Source: Myrica gale
Taxonomy: Eukaryota; Streptophyta; Magnoliopsida; Fagales; Myricaceae
Reading direction: 5' to 3'
DNA length: 64,000 nucleotides
Assembly (NCBI GenBank): GCA_963930655.1
Contig: OZ005610.1
Coordinates: forward strand, 22,885,001 to 22,949,000
Within the stretch, counting starts at the first letter, position 1. Each line of letters begins with the position of its first letter. Below are positions 1-12,000 of the stretch, in pieces. The notes beneath the pieces were generated by a model that was not told the origin of the DNA, ran no database searches, and saw only the letters and a program-made list of their open reading frames with translations. A program made the translations under genes and the position numbers.

Positions 1-3000
1 GCCTGCCTTCCAGGCTTGTGCAAAGGCTGACTAACCCCATTGGGTGGTTTGATCCGTGATGATGAAGGAATCAGTGATGGAATCGAACTCCTAGTTAGAA
101 ACAAATCATTCCAGGAAAATCATATTAGAATAATATCAAATGGCTCTAATGCCAAAAACAAGAAAGCAAATCATATGCCAAACCTAAGAGCCACGGTTAA
201 TAGTGAGTGAAAAAGAAAGAAAGATTCTAAAATACTTTGGAAATATGTAATAAGGTGGCCTACACGCCACATGAACAAATTTTAATCAAATAAAATATAG
301 ACCGATTCGTAGTTCATTCCTACAAACAAATATACTAATTGTGGAGTTTTAATCAAAAAAAGTTTTTTTGGTTGATGGAAGAAGAGGAATAATAACGCAA
401 AACCCTGCTTAAGGTTCCAAGTCTATCACTCAATCTACAGCTATAAACCATAAGGTAAGGAATAGGCTAGATGATCTCTGTCTAAAACACAACACCAACT
501 TTTACCCGTGTGGATTTTCAGCCTCCGTTCAGCATATTGGAGAATCACGATGAAAGGTTTGTCAACCAGACTTCCTATATTAAAAATTTAACTACGTGTA
601 TCAAAGTCTCCTAAATGCTATATTGTCCAATATCATCATTATAAAAGGGCGTAATTGCACCCAAAGTCTCTATGGTATTGAAAATTTGTAAATAACTTCC
701 GAGGTACGAAAAACAATAAATAGCTCCTTGAGGTTGATATTCCGTTAAAAATAGACCCCTTCGTACGTTCAAGTTACAAATAAGCCACAGTTAACTTCTG
801 ACATGAGAGTGTATGGAGTGACTTGTTTTTAATAGAATATCGACCTCATAGAACTATTTGTCGTTTTTTTTGCCTCGGGAGTTTATTTGTAACTTTTCAA
901 TACCACGTACAATTATGCCTTCTAAAAATTTGTTATTTGTGTTTGGACTTGTATACTAGCCTAAGCACATCCTATTTGTGAACAAAGCCATTATTTTTCT
1001 CCACAATGATACGAGTTACTGTTTGGGACTTACAAATGTTTATACAATACAAGTTTGCATATAAATGTATGTATCACCCATGAAGTGATTTATGTGTTGC
1101 GTAGTGTTAGAAATAAAAAAATTAAACTTTGATAAGTGAGACATCCATTAGGAGAATACCCAATTGGATTAATTGTGTTAACTCACTTATGATTTAAAAC
1201 ATTACAAGGGGGCTTCTATTTATAAGCCTATAAACTCACACACCCCACATTGCTAAGCAATGTGGGACTCCTACTTTCAACACTCCCGCAAACTCAAGGT
1301 GGACAAACCGACAAACCTTGAGTTTGGAGTTACAAAAATAATTACAGGAAAAAAAAATAATTGCAAAGATTGCCGGTACTAAGCCGGGAAGTCGCCGGTA
1401 CTGCGCCGGGAGGATGCCAATACTGAGCCAGGAAGTTGCCGGTACTGAGCCGGGAGAAAGCCCGTACTGAGCCGGATGGTCGCCGGTACTAAGCCGGGAG
1501 AAGCCGGTACTGAGCCGGGAAAGTTGCCGGTACTGAGCCGGGAGAAAATCGGTACTAAGCCGGATGGTCGCCAGGAGGTAATCGGACTAAGCCGAAAACC
1601 TTGCTCCGATACCATGTTAGAAATAAAATTTTTTTACTTTAGATAAATGAGACACCCAATGGAAAAATCCAATTGAATTTGTTTACATCTCATTTATGAA
1701 AATGAAGTTACAAAGGGAGGCTTATATTTATAAGCCTAAAAACACACACACCCCACATTGCTAAGCAATGTGGGACTACTCATATTTCAACACTCCCCCG
1801 CAAACTCAAGGTGGACAAACCGACAAACCTTGAGTTTGGAGTTACAAAAATAATTACAGGAAAAAAATGATTACAGAAAAATAATTACAAAGATTGCCAG
1901 TACTAAGCCGGGAAGTCGCCGGTACTGCGCAGGGAGGATGCCGGTATTGAGCCGGGAGGTTGCTGGTACTGAGCCGGAAATTGCCAGTACTAAGCCGGGA
2001 GAAAGCCGATACTAAGCCGGATGGTCGCCAGTACTAAGCCGGGAGAAAGCCGGTACTGAGCCGAAAAATTTGCCGGTACTAAGCCGGGAGAAAGCCGGTA
2101 CTAAGCCGAAAAAGTTGCAGGTACTAAGCCGGAAAAAAGCCAGTACTAAACCGGATGGTCGCCAGGAGGTAACCGGACTAAAGCCGAAAACCTCGCTCTG
2201 ATACCATATTAGAAATAAAAAATTTTAACTTTAGATAAATGAGACTCCCAATGAAAACATTCAATTGGATTTGTTTACATCTCATTTATGAAAATGAAGT
2301 TACAAAGGGAGGCTTATATTTATAAGCCTAAACACACACACACCCCACATTGCTAAGCAATGTGGGACTACTCATATTTCAACACGTAGGTCAAGTGGAA
2401 GAACTAACTTCCTCTGTAACTGGGTGGTATGTGCCTATGTGGGTTATGAATTTCCCTCCGGGTCTGAGGTTCAAGCGTTGGTAGAGGAAGAAGAAGAGGT
2501 CAAGTAGAGGCATATAAAATATTTTTGATTATGGGGTGATTAGAGGTTTATTGCTACAAGGATATTAGTTATGGAGTTTTACCTAGAAGAAAATGGTATT
2601 ATTTGATGCGAGGAATAATGAAACTGAAATCCTTATTAAGGACCCCTAACTAGAGAAATAAATACAAGGCCACTGAATTCTGATTATCTTTGATAGTAAA
2701 GCATGAGGTTAGTAATAGTTTAGAAGATAGTAATAGCAGAACATTAAATGTCAGGCATGTGTATTATCAAGTTTCAGTCCAGTACACTTGAACAATCATG
2801 TCCGGACTGAAACTAGAAGTTTTCTATTATTGTTACACCTAGTTTCCACATGCCACATTGACACGCAGAGGAAATTCATATGGGTATAGCAGAAGTAGAG
2901 AACCAATAACTTGCTAAAAGCACAGTAAAATATGAGCAAGAAGTAAAGTACCTTGATTCTGAGCTTTTTGCTTTCCTGGGATTTGTTTTCTTTGTTTTTG

Positions 3001-6000
3001 ATCCCAAACCATTGGGAATGTTGGTAACTTTAGGAAGATTTAGTTGCGAAAGCATGTCTGGCTCTGAGGAATCACTTGTTGCAGCCTCAAGCTCATCAGA
3101 GTCAACCGACCGTTATGGCACTGGCCAAACATCTCATGAGGCAGCTGTCTGTTGTCTACTTCCAAATGTGCCGCTGAATTTCCATATCTACTAGCATTGT
3201 CAAGCTTGTTTACCATGACCTTATCAACCCAATCTCCATAAACTGAATCCTTGTCATCCTCCTTGCCGCTCAGCTCAGGGCTGCTGCCAATAGGTAGCCA
3301 AGAAGGTGGATTCATCAATATATCTTGAAGATCTAAGCTACGTCTTTTCGGGTTCAGTGAAGATTTTTTCCGAACCTGCAAGGCAATGTGAAACCGTAAA
3401 CTAAGTTTAACAGAGCTATTAGGTAAAAGCAGAGGTAAGTCATTGTAATTAGGCACCACACTATGGGAAAGCAATTGTAGCTAAGTCAATTTCAGCTACG
3501 TCTTTTTGGCTTTAGTGACAAATAATGCTGTTTAAATCTTAATTATCATCTTTTGGTGATGAAAACATTCTAAAATAACTTCTTCAGTCCGCTTCTAATT
3601 CTATTTCTTTTTTATGATGACTTATAAAATGCAGGATATGCGATAGATGGTTGAGACAGAATTATTCAACAAGAAGAAAATAAAGCACACTGGGTTTGTC
3701 TGATTTTTTTTTAAACTTGAGCTAACACGAAACCATGGCCCCTACCAGTTATGATTCTCGGTCCCTACCTCTAAGTTACCAAAATCCTCCATTGGTTGCC
3801 TACGAGCCACAGACAGATCTCCAACACTTTTCCACCTAGGATGAGAAGGGGAAGATCCACAGGACTTGATTTTTAATGGTTCTGGACTGCTGGATGGAGC
3901 GTGTCGAAGACTCTCTGTTTCCCCCTCCTTTCTTGCTAAGGCTGCTTTGAGGCCAGTAATCTAAAAGGAGACAGTAAACAAGACACCTACCTTTATTTAC
4001 AAAACCCCTAAAAAAACATAAAAGACATGTAATGTGGATACAGATGATAAAGATAAAATTCATAGACAGCCCAAGAAAAGTCATTTGAAGGGAAAACTGA
4101 AGCTAACATTTTCTGGGAATAAAAAAGTAGGGCACTTCTCAAACTATTGTGAATAAACGGCATAAGAGGAGCAAAAACCTGTTCCTTAAGCTCTTTCACA
4201 TCAGCACTATCTTTGTTCACCCGAGCAGCACCAAGCTCAATGGTGGAAACTCTTTCGGCAAATTTGAGAGTACTAATTGTTTCTCCAACGCCTTCAGTCT
4301 CTGGACTTATGTGGACAAACATAAGTGTCTTTGCTTGCCCCCCTGTTTGACACAAGGACCAATGACTTGAAAAATGAGACCATGCAGCTGGAAAAATGAA
4401 GAGAATATCTTCCTAGGTTAGTGGACAGAGAGAATCTTACCAAGTGAATCTTGGAGCAGTTGAGTGAGTTTGCTGTTCCTGTAAGGTACATGGGAATTCT
4501 TTTGCGCAAGAGAGGAAATCACATCTCCTAAGGCAGAAAGAGATCTGTTGATATGTTGTGCCTCTTTTAGTCTATCTCCTGTCGCCTCAGATTTCTCAAC
4601 CCTTTCACTCCCTGCCAGGTCAACCAAATGCATACAGCCACGAAGAATAGATCCAGACGTCAGGTCTTTTCCTTGAACATGAACCGTGAGGCAGCTGGAA
4701 ATAGATACAACACAGAAGCAAGTATCCATTATGCATGCAATAGGACATTCACACGGGAATCAAAATTAAAAGGAAAATTCAGAAACTAAAAATTTCTCTA
4801 TTCTACACTTAAAAAACAAAATTAGCCATACCTATGAGAACGGCTACTCCGATCATTCATGGATGTAGCTCCCACTGCACGATTCTTTTGCCCCAGGTTC
4901 ATCAAAGTTATAACATCAGATGTTGATGAAACGGGTACAAGGTTTGCGTCAGGCACATTGATCCCGTTTTGAGAACTATTACGGATTTCCAATGTACTTA
5001 GGAGTTAAGAACACATATAGGAGCTTAAGGTGTGTTGCAGATGTAACACTATTAAAAAGAAATAGACTAGTGTCATGAAGGATATCTTTTGTTAAGACCA
5101 TCAGTCACGAGGAGATCCCTTACTTGCTCGTTGTAAATCTCGAGCATCTGAACAGAAATATCATAGCAAACGGTGTCTTTCCTCTGTTCTGAGAGAAGAA
5201 ATAGGTCACCCAAGGCCCTGTAATTTACCCCTAGGCCTTCCTCCGTAAGTTCTGGAGGTCCACTCTGGATTGGTTAATGGTATAAATGAATCAATAAAAC
5301 TAATACAAATGAGGCAACGTTTATTGCTAACAAGTAGTTGAAAGCCTAATAGTGCAACCAATCAAGAATCTAATTGTCATGGTCTGAATTTATTACCATG
5401 GTATGAGTTTTCCCAGATCCTTTTTGGCCATAAGCAAATATACAGACATTGTAACCATCAAGAACAGACCGAATCAAAGGCCGGGTGTCAGAAAATACTT
5501 CCCCTGTAAGGAAAGGAAAGCGTTGGTACATAACAAAATTTGAACAGAAGGAAAATGAAAACGCAGAAAAGTGGGAAAAGGAATCTAACCTTGGGTTGCA
5601 GAAGGACCAAATACTTTGTTGAAAGTAAATGATTTCCGTCCCTCTTTGCTATATTTTGAAGGGGCAATAATAGTAATCTTTCCCTCCTCTATGTGATCCA
5701 CAGTACCCGCACGGTTTGGTTGCCCAGGCAGGAAAGGCCTCACTCGGCAGTATACTCTAATATTTCCTAGACAAAGACTATTCCACGACCTTTAGATGTT
5801 GCTGAGAAACATAAAAATAATTCGACTGATTGAAGTCATAACCCTAAACCATTCAGAATGTCACCTTTCAGGTCCTGCACTTGGTTGTATAATTTGCGGT
5901 TTTCTTCAAGAACTTTCTGGTATCTGGAAGCAGCTTGAGCTAGACCATGCATGTGAGTACCTATCAAGAGGAGCTAGTGAACTTATTAAAAAAAAAGGAG

Positions 6001-9000
6001 CTAGTGATATATAAATCCTCCTTCAAAATTGTTAGCGCATTTTTGTATTGACGGTTGGAAGTCTCACATTGCTAAAGAAACTAGTCAATGTGCTCCTTAT
6101 AAGGTTGTGACATCCCTCACTCCTCAAGGCGTCTTTTGGAGTTGAGTTAGGCCCACCTTTCACATATTGTGTAAATTCTAATATGGTATCGGAGCAAAAT
6201 TCCTAGTTTGTGGTCCACCGTCACCCGTTTCCACGTGTTGGCTTGGATGTCCTCCCGCCACACGTGAGGGGGCGTGTTGAAAGTCCCACATTGCTAGAGA
6301 AACTAGTCAATGTAATCCTTATAAGGTTGTGGCATCCCTCACTCCTCAAGGCATCTTTTGGAGTTGAGTTAGGCCCACCTTTCACATATTATGTAAATTC
6401 TAATATGGTATCAGAGCCAGGTTCCTAGTTTGTGGTCCACCGTCACCCGTTTCTACGTGTTGGCTTGGATGTCCTCCCGCCACACGTGAGGGAGCGTGTT
6501 GGAAGTCACACATTGCTAAAGAAACTAGTCAATGTGCTCCTTATAAGGTTGTGACATCCCTCACTCCTCAAGGCGTCTTTTGGAGTTGAGTTAGGCCCAC
6601 CTTTCACATATTATGTAAATTCTAATATTGACAAAATTCCGTGTCAAAATATTTCTTGATCGAGTTGTAATTTTGGTCCCCACATTTGTTCAAGAGTTGA
6701 TGGTCTGTCCAAAGTCTTCATCACGTTCAATCAGCGTTCAACAAGCGCTTGAGCGTCCTTGGAAAAAGAAGAGACAAAGTCATCATGTTTGGTCAGCCTT
6801 AGACAAGTGCTCGATCGCCCTTGGAAAAAGTTCAGACAGAGTCATCACGTTTGACTAGCGTTAGACAAGCGCTCGAGCGCTCAGTGCAAATTTCAGACAT
6901 AAACATAAGCGTTTGACCAGCGCTCGAGCGACTTCCGGTGAATTTCAAAAATCCCTGAATTCTTGGAATTTCCTTTTGAAATGTTAGGAAACCCTACTAG
7001 GTTTCGTGGGAGGTCGTCCTAAAGGTTATTGAGGCTTCCATTGAGCAAACTAGTGCCTCCTTCCTTGAGAAAAAACCCAAGAAGATTTGTGCTTCAAGAT
7101 TGACAAGTTTTTCTCTCTTCTTCAATCAAATATCTTTGTAACCTTCATGGTGTTGAAGGAGTGCTGAAGAACAAGAGTGTTCGGTGAAGAATCCATAAGA
7201 AGATCCTCAAAGGTTTGAGGGGAATGCCGCACGGAGCGGGTCTAAGTAGGGAGGCTTAGATTATTACATCCGGGTTGTCAGAGTCAAGCAACAGGGGTTG
7301 CCCGTGTCTGAATCACTATTTGTAAGGTTTTCTTCTTAGTGGATTCTAGGTGGCTGCTAGCCCGGAGTGGTTTTTCCTTTGAATGGTATTTCAAAGGTTT
7401 TCCACTTCGTCACCAAATTCTTGTCTCTTTGTATGATTGAAGTTTATTTAATTTTTCGCTGCCTATTTGTTGATTGAGTTGATTACTATGCATATCTAGG
7501 CTGAACAATTTTAGAACATGTTTTAAAATTGTTATTGATTTGTTAATTAGAGGAAAAACACATATTCTCTCTCTCTAAGTGTTGTTAGGGTCTAAACTAG
7601 ATTTTTCAATTGGTATCATAGCATAATCTCGGTCATTGACCCTTAGTCTAGATGGACAAAAGTCAGTCATTGTCCGTGCCTCCATATTTTGATAGAAGCA
7701 CTTATGCGTACTGGAAAGTTCGCATGATAAGCTTTATGAAATCTTTTGATGAACGTGTCTGGAGATCTTGTGTTAAAGGGTGGTCTGCACCTATATCTGA
7801 GGTTGAAGGTGTTAAAACACCAAAAGATGATAGTATCTGGTCTATCAGTGAAATCAATGAATGTAATTATAATAGCAAAGGTTTACATTCTATTTTTACT
7901 GTTGTGTCTGCTGATGAGTTTAAGCGAATTTCTATGTGTGAAACATCTAAGGAAGCTTGGGAGATTTTAGAGACTACTCATGAAGGTACCAAAACCGTTA
8001 AAAACTCAAAGCTTCAAATGTTGACCACAAAGTTTGAAGAAATTCGAATGAAGGAAGATGAGATGTTTGATGAGTTCTATGCAAAGCTAAATGACATAGT
8101 TAACTCGAGCTACAATCTGGGAGAGAGAATACTAGAAAGTAGAGTTGTGAGAAAAGTTATGAGATCTCTTCCTGAGAGATTCAGACCCAAAATTACTGCA
8201 ATCGAGGAAAATAAAGACCTAGACACGATGAAGATTGAAGAACTAGTTGGGTCTCTACAAACCTATGAACAGACACTGCCTCAGCCTAAGAAGAACAAGT
8301 CTATTGCCTTGAGATCTAGTAAAGAAGAAGTTTGTTCTGAGTTAGATGAATCTCTAGATGATGAGAACTTCACTAGTCTAGTCAAAAAATTGAAAAAGTT
8401 TTTTAGATCAAAGGATGATCAAGGAAGATTTAATAAAGGTGCTGAAAAGAATCATGGTAGCTCTAATGGGTTCAGAAAGGAGAAGCGAGATAAGAACATT
8501 GCTAATGAGTCCAAGAATAAAAAATTGATTTGCTTTGAGTGTCAAGAGTTTGGTCATGTCAGATCAGGGTGTCCAACATATCTCAAGTTGAAAGGAAAAT
8601 CGATGATTGCTTTACTGAGTGACGACGAATCAAATTCCAGCAATGATGAAGAACAGGTAAATTTTATGGCTTTTATGTGTAGTACTTATAATTGTGATTC
8701 GCAGGAAATTGACTCTGAAACGGATACATCTGAAGATGAATCTGATACTAAAGAAAGCTTGCAAGAGGTGTATGACAAGCTCTTTAGGGAAAGCCTGAAA
8801 CTGCACAAGGTAAATAAAAGAACCCCAGAGAAACTTCATGAGACTCAACTTGAAAGAGATAATCTCACTGTCAAGCTTGAAGAATACATCAAGTTGTCTG
8901 ATGACTTGAAACTGAAAAACTTGGCCCTTAAAGTTGAAGTCAAAGACTTAGAGCGCAAACTAGAGAAATCTAATGTTCAACTTCAGCAATTCTCTAGTGG

Positions 9001-12000
9001 GTCTAAAAAGTTCGACCACATGTTAAGTCTGGGAGTAACACCTGGGAATAGGAAAGAATTGGGGTACAACAAGTCGAGTGGTGCATCAACTTCAACGACT
9101 GTCTTCATTCCAACATCATTGTCAGTCAAACAAGCAGAAGTTAAAGCTACTCGGAGAAAGGTGAGTGAAGGTAAAAAGACTAACTCTCAGTCCATGAATA
9201 TTCATTCTCATATTGTTCCACCTAAAGCACACACTTCACATCGGTTTGTTCCTACTTGTCATTTTTGTGGGAAAATAGGTCATATCAGACCTAATTGTTT
9301 TAAATTGAAAAGACAAAAGAATGCGTTTGATTTGTCTGCCTACAATAACAATCACATGAACCTTGCTCATCAAGTCAAATTTCTAACTGAGCGTCTCATG
9401 TTACTAAATGAGAAGTTTCAAAACTTGACAAAACAATCAACATTTGTCAAGAAGATTTGGGTGAAAAATGATGAAAACCGATTAGCCAACATGAAGGCTA
9501 TTGGTATGTGTTCTTCTTCCTGAGTATTTTTTTCTTGCTTGCTTTAGCATAGGTTGCATTTCTATTTGGTTTTTATATTAAAGTTCTTGTGTGTTTATCT
9601 TGTGAGTTCATGTGTTTATATTTCCCTTTTCATTTAAAAAAAATAAAAATTGTTGCTTGTTGTGTGCCTTTTGTCAGCACATTTGGACATTGGCCTGTTT
9701 GACATACTTGAGATTTTCGAGCATGATCTTTAACATACTTTCTCAATTTATGTCTGGATTATAATATGATTTGAGAGTCATGCATATTGTCTCTTTTTGG
9801 TATTAGCTGACATGATTTTCAAATGTATATTTGTCATACCCAATCACAATGCACACTTAATATGGTCAGATGAGGCTTGACTGCATGTGTGAGTTTTGGG
9901 TCTGCAACCACAAGTGAAAGAGATCATGTTCATCAGCCTGAATTAACCTTTGATTAGCTGACCTTATTCATTGCCCCTCTAAGAGTCAAAGGCTCCAAAA
10001 GATTATCTCCTCTTCAAAAGAAAGTTGTTACTATTCTAAAAAAACAAAAGCAAAAGATGTAAAATATTTAGGGGAGAAAAACAAGCAACAAAGTTGCATT
10101 CAAATGTATATTTGTATTAGCTGACATGATTTTCAAATGTATATTTGTCATACCCAATCACAATGCACACTTAATATGGTTAGATGAGGCTTGACTGCAT
10201 ATGTGAGTTTTGGGTCTGCAACCACAAGTGAAAGAGATCATGTTCATCAGCCTGAATTAACCTTTGACTAGCTGACCTTATTCATTGCCCCTCTAAGAGT
10301 CAAATGCTCCAAAAGATTATCTCCTCTTCAAAAGAAAGTTGTTACTATTCTAAAAAAACAAAAGCAAAAGATGTAAAATATTTAGGGGAGAAAAACAAGC
10401 AACAAAGTTGCATTCTCAGGTCCTAGTGGAATTAGGTTTGACTTTCATCTGGTGTGATATGTCTCTATTTTCACTCATGGTTTCATTTGGCTAGCTTTAA
10501 CCTCCCTCACAAAATTAAGGTCTTAAACCTCTTTGATTGTGTTTCGTATTTCACACACGTATGTCATTCACATTTTTTTAATTATTGATGTTAAAATCGT
10601 TTAGAGACGTGTGACATAAAATCAATGAATATTATTCTCCATGATCATACAATGAGTTTGTATTGATTTTCCATGCTCTTGAGAATTTTGTTTATGTCTC
10701 TTAGTTCCATGAAGTTTGTGCTGATTTTTGGCATTTGATCATTTGCTCTTTTCAATAATTATTCTTTATCTCAGTATCACATTGTGTGTTGTCTTTCTTA
10801 TTCGCATCTTCATTTGTGGATTGTTGTCGGTTTTGATTGATTGGGCCTTGGTTATGCGCTTATTTTTTCTTATTTGTTAAATGCAATTCTTATGTCGGTT
10901 GGTGCTCAGTTTCATGTTTGCATGCATTTTATTCCCTCTATGAGCGGTCGCATTTGTTTCCCTTTGTCTATTCGTGACAAAAAGGGGGAGAAAAGTTTTG
11001 TAATGCATAATTGGCTAAGAGGGAGAATAGATTAAGGGGGAGCAAATACCTTGTTTATGTATTGGTCTAACTTTAATTTTACATACGTGTTTGTTCTCTA
11101 TGCTTTCACTTGGTCTTTGAAATTGTGTTTTTCAGGTAACCGATTCAAAGACTATTGAACATGTTTTTTAGGTCATAGGGTTGATATTTATGTATTTAGA
11201 TCATTGTTGTGGTGATTGGCAAAGATCTATGTTTTATTTATTTTATATATGTGGGTTTTGTCACAGAATTGCCAAAGGGGGAGTTTTGTTAGCGCATTTT
11301 TGTATTGGCAAAATTCTGTGTCAAAATATGTGTTGATCGAGTTGTAATTTTGGTCCCCACATTTGTTCAAGAGTTAGAGTTGATGGTTTGTCCAAAGTCT
11401 TCATCACGTTCAATCAACGTTCAACAAGCGCTCGAGCTCCCTTGGAAAAAATTCAGACAGAGTCATCACGTTTGACTAGCGTTAGACAAGCGCTCAAGTG
11501 CTCAGTGCAAATTTCAGACAGAAACATAAGCGTTTGACCAGCGCTCGAGCGACTTCTGGCGAATTTCAAAAATCCCTGAATTCTTGGAATTTCCTTTTGA
11601 AATGTTAGGAAACTCTACCAGGTTTCGTGGGAGGCCGTCCTAAAGGTTATTGAGGCTTCCATTGAGCAAACTAGTGCCTCCTTCCTTGAGAGAAAAACCC
11701 AAGTAGATTTGTGCTTCAAGATTGACAAGTTTTTCCCTCTTCTTCAATCAAATATCTTTGTAACCTTCATGGTGTTGATGGAGTGCTGAAGAACAAGAGT
11801 GTTCGGTGAAGAATCCATAAGAAGATCCTCAAAGGTTTGAGGGGAATGTCGCACGGAGCAGGTCTAAACAATGAGGCTTAGATTATTACATCAGGGTTGT
11901 CATAGTCAAGCAACATGGGTTGCCCGTGTCTGAATCACTGTTTGTAAGGTTTTCTTCTTAGTGGATTCTAGGCGGCTGCTAGCCCGGAGTGGTTTTTTCT

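Larger units (their letters stand above)
1105..2384 (-). mobile_element. Tandem TRIM retroelement: three LTRs, two internal regions
   Basis: Fossil LTR-type element without protein genes, lying in the last kinesin intron. Three LTR copies of 178 bp each sit at 1105-1282, 1615-1792 and 2207-2384. Two internal regions lie at 1283-1614 and 1793-2206. On the minus strand each internal region starts with the initiator-methionine tRNA primer site (TGGTATCRGAGC; 1603-1614 and 2195-2206) and ends with a purine run next to the following LTR. A single 5-bp target duplication CGTAG flanks the whole unit (1100-1104 and 2385-2389), with none around the inner LTRs. Each LTR contains a perfect 23-bp palindrome (1244-1266 in the first) and a TATAAATA box. 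Confidence 0.9.

Noticed and set aside
1379-1615. Minus-strand open frame of 78 aa with repeated RLSTG/PGSVPA peptides
   Set aside because: It is the translation of the TRIM minisatellite, starts at the primer site by chance and has no independent support.
2401-2511. Short plus-strand frame [20 protein letters not shown]
   Set aside because: No start, no splice support and no family match; it lies within the last kinesin intron on the other strand.
6210-6428. 72-aa frame in the second TRIM array
   Set aside because: TRIMs are non-coding, and the frame simply crosses an internal region and an LTR.
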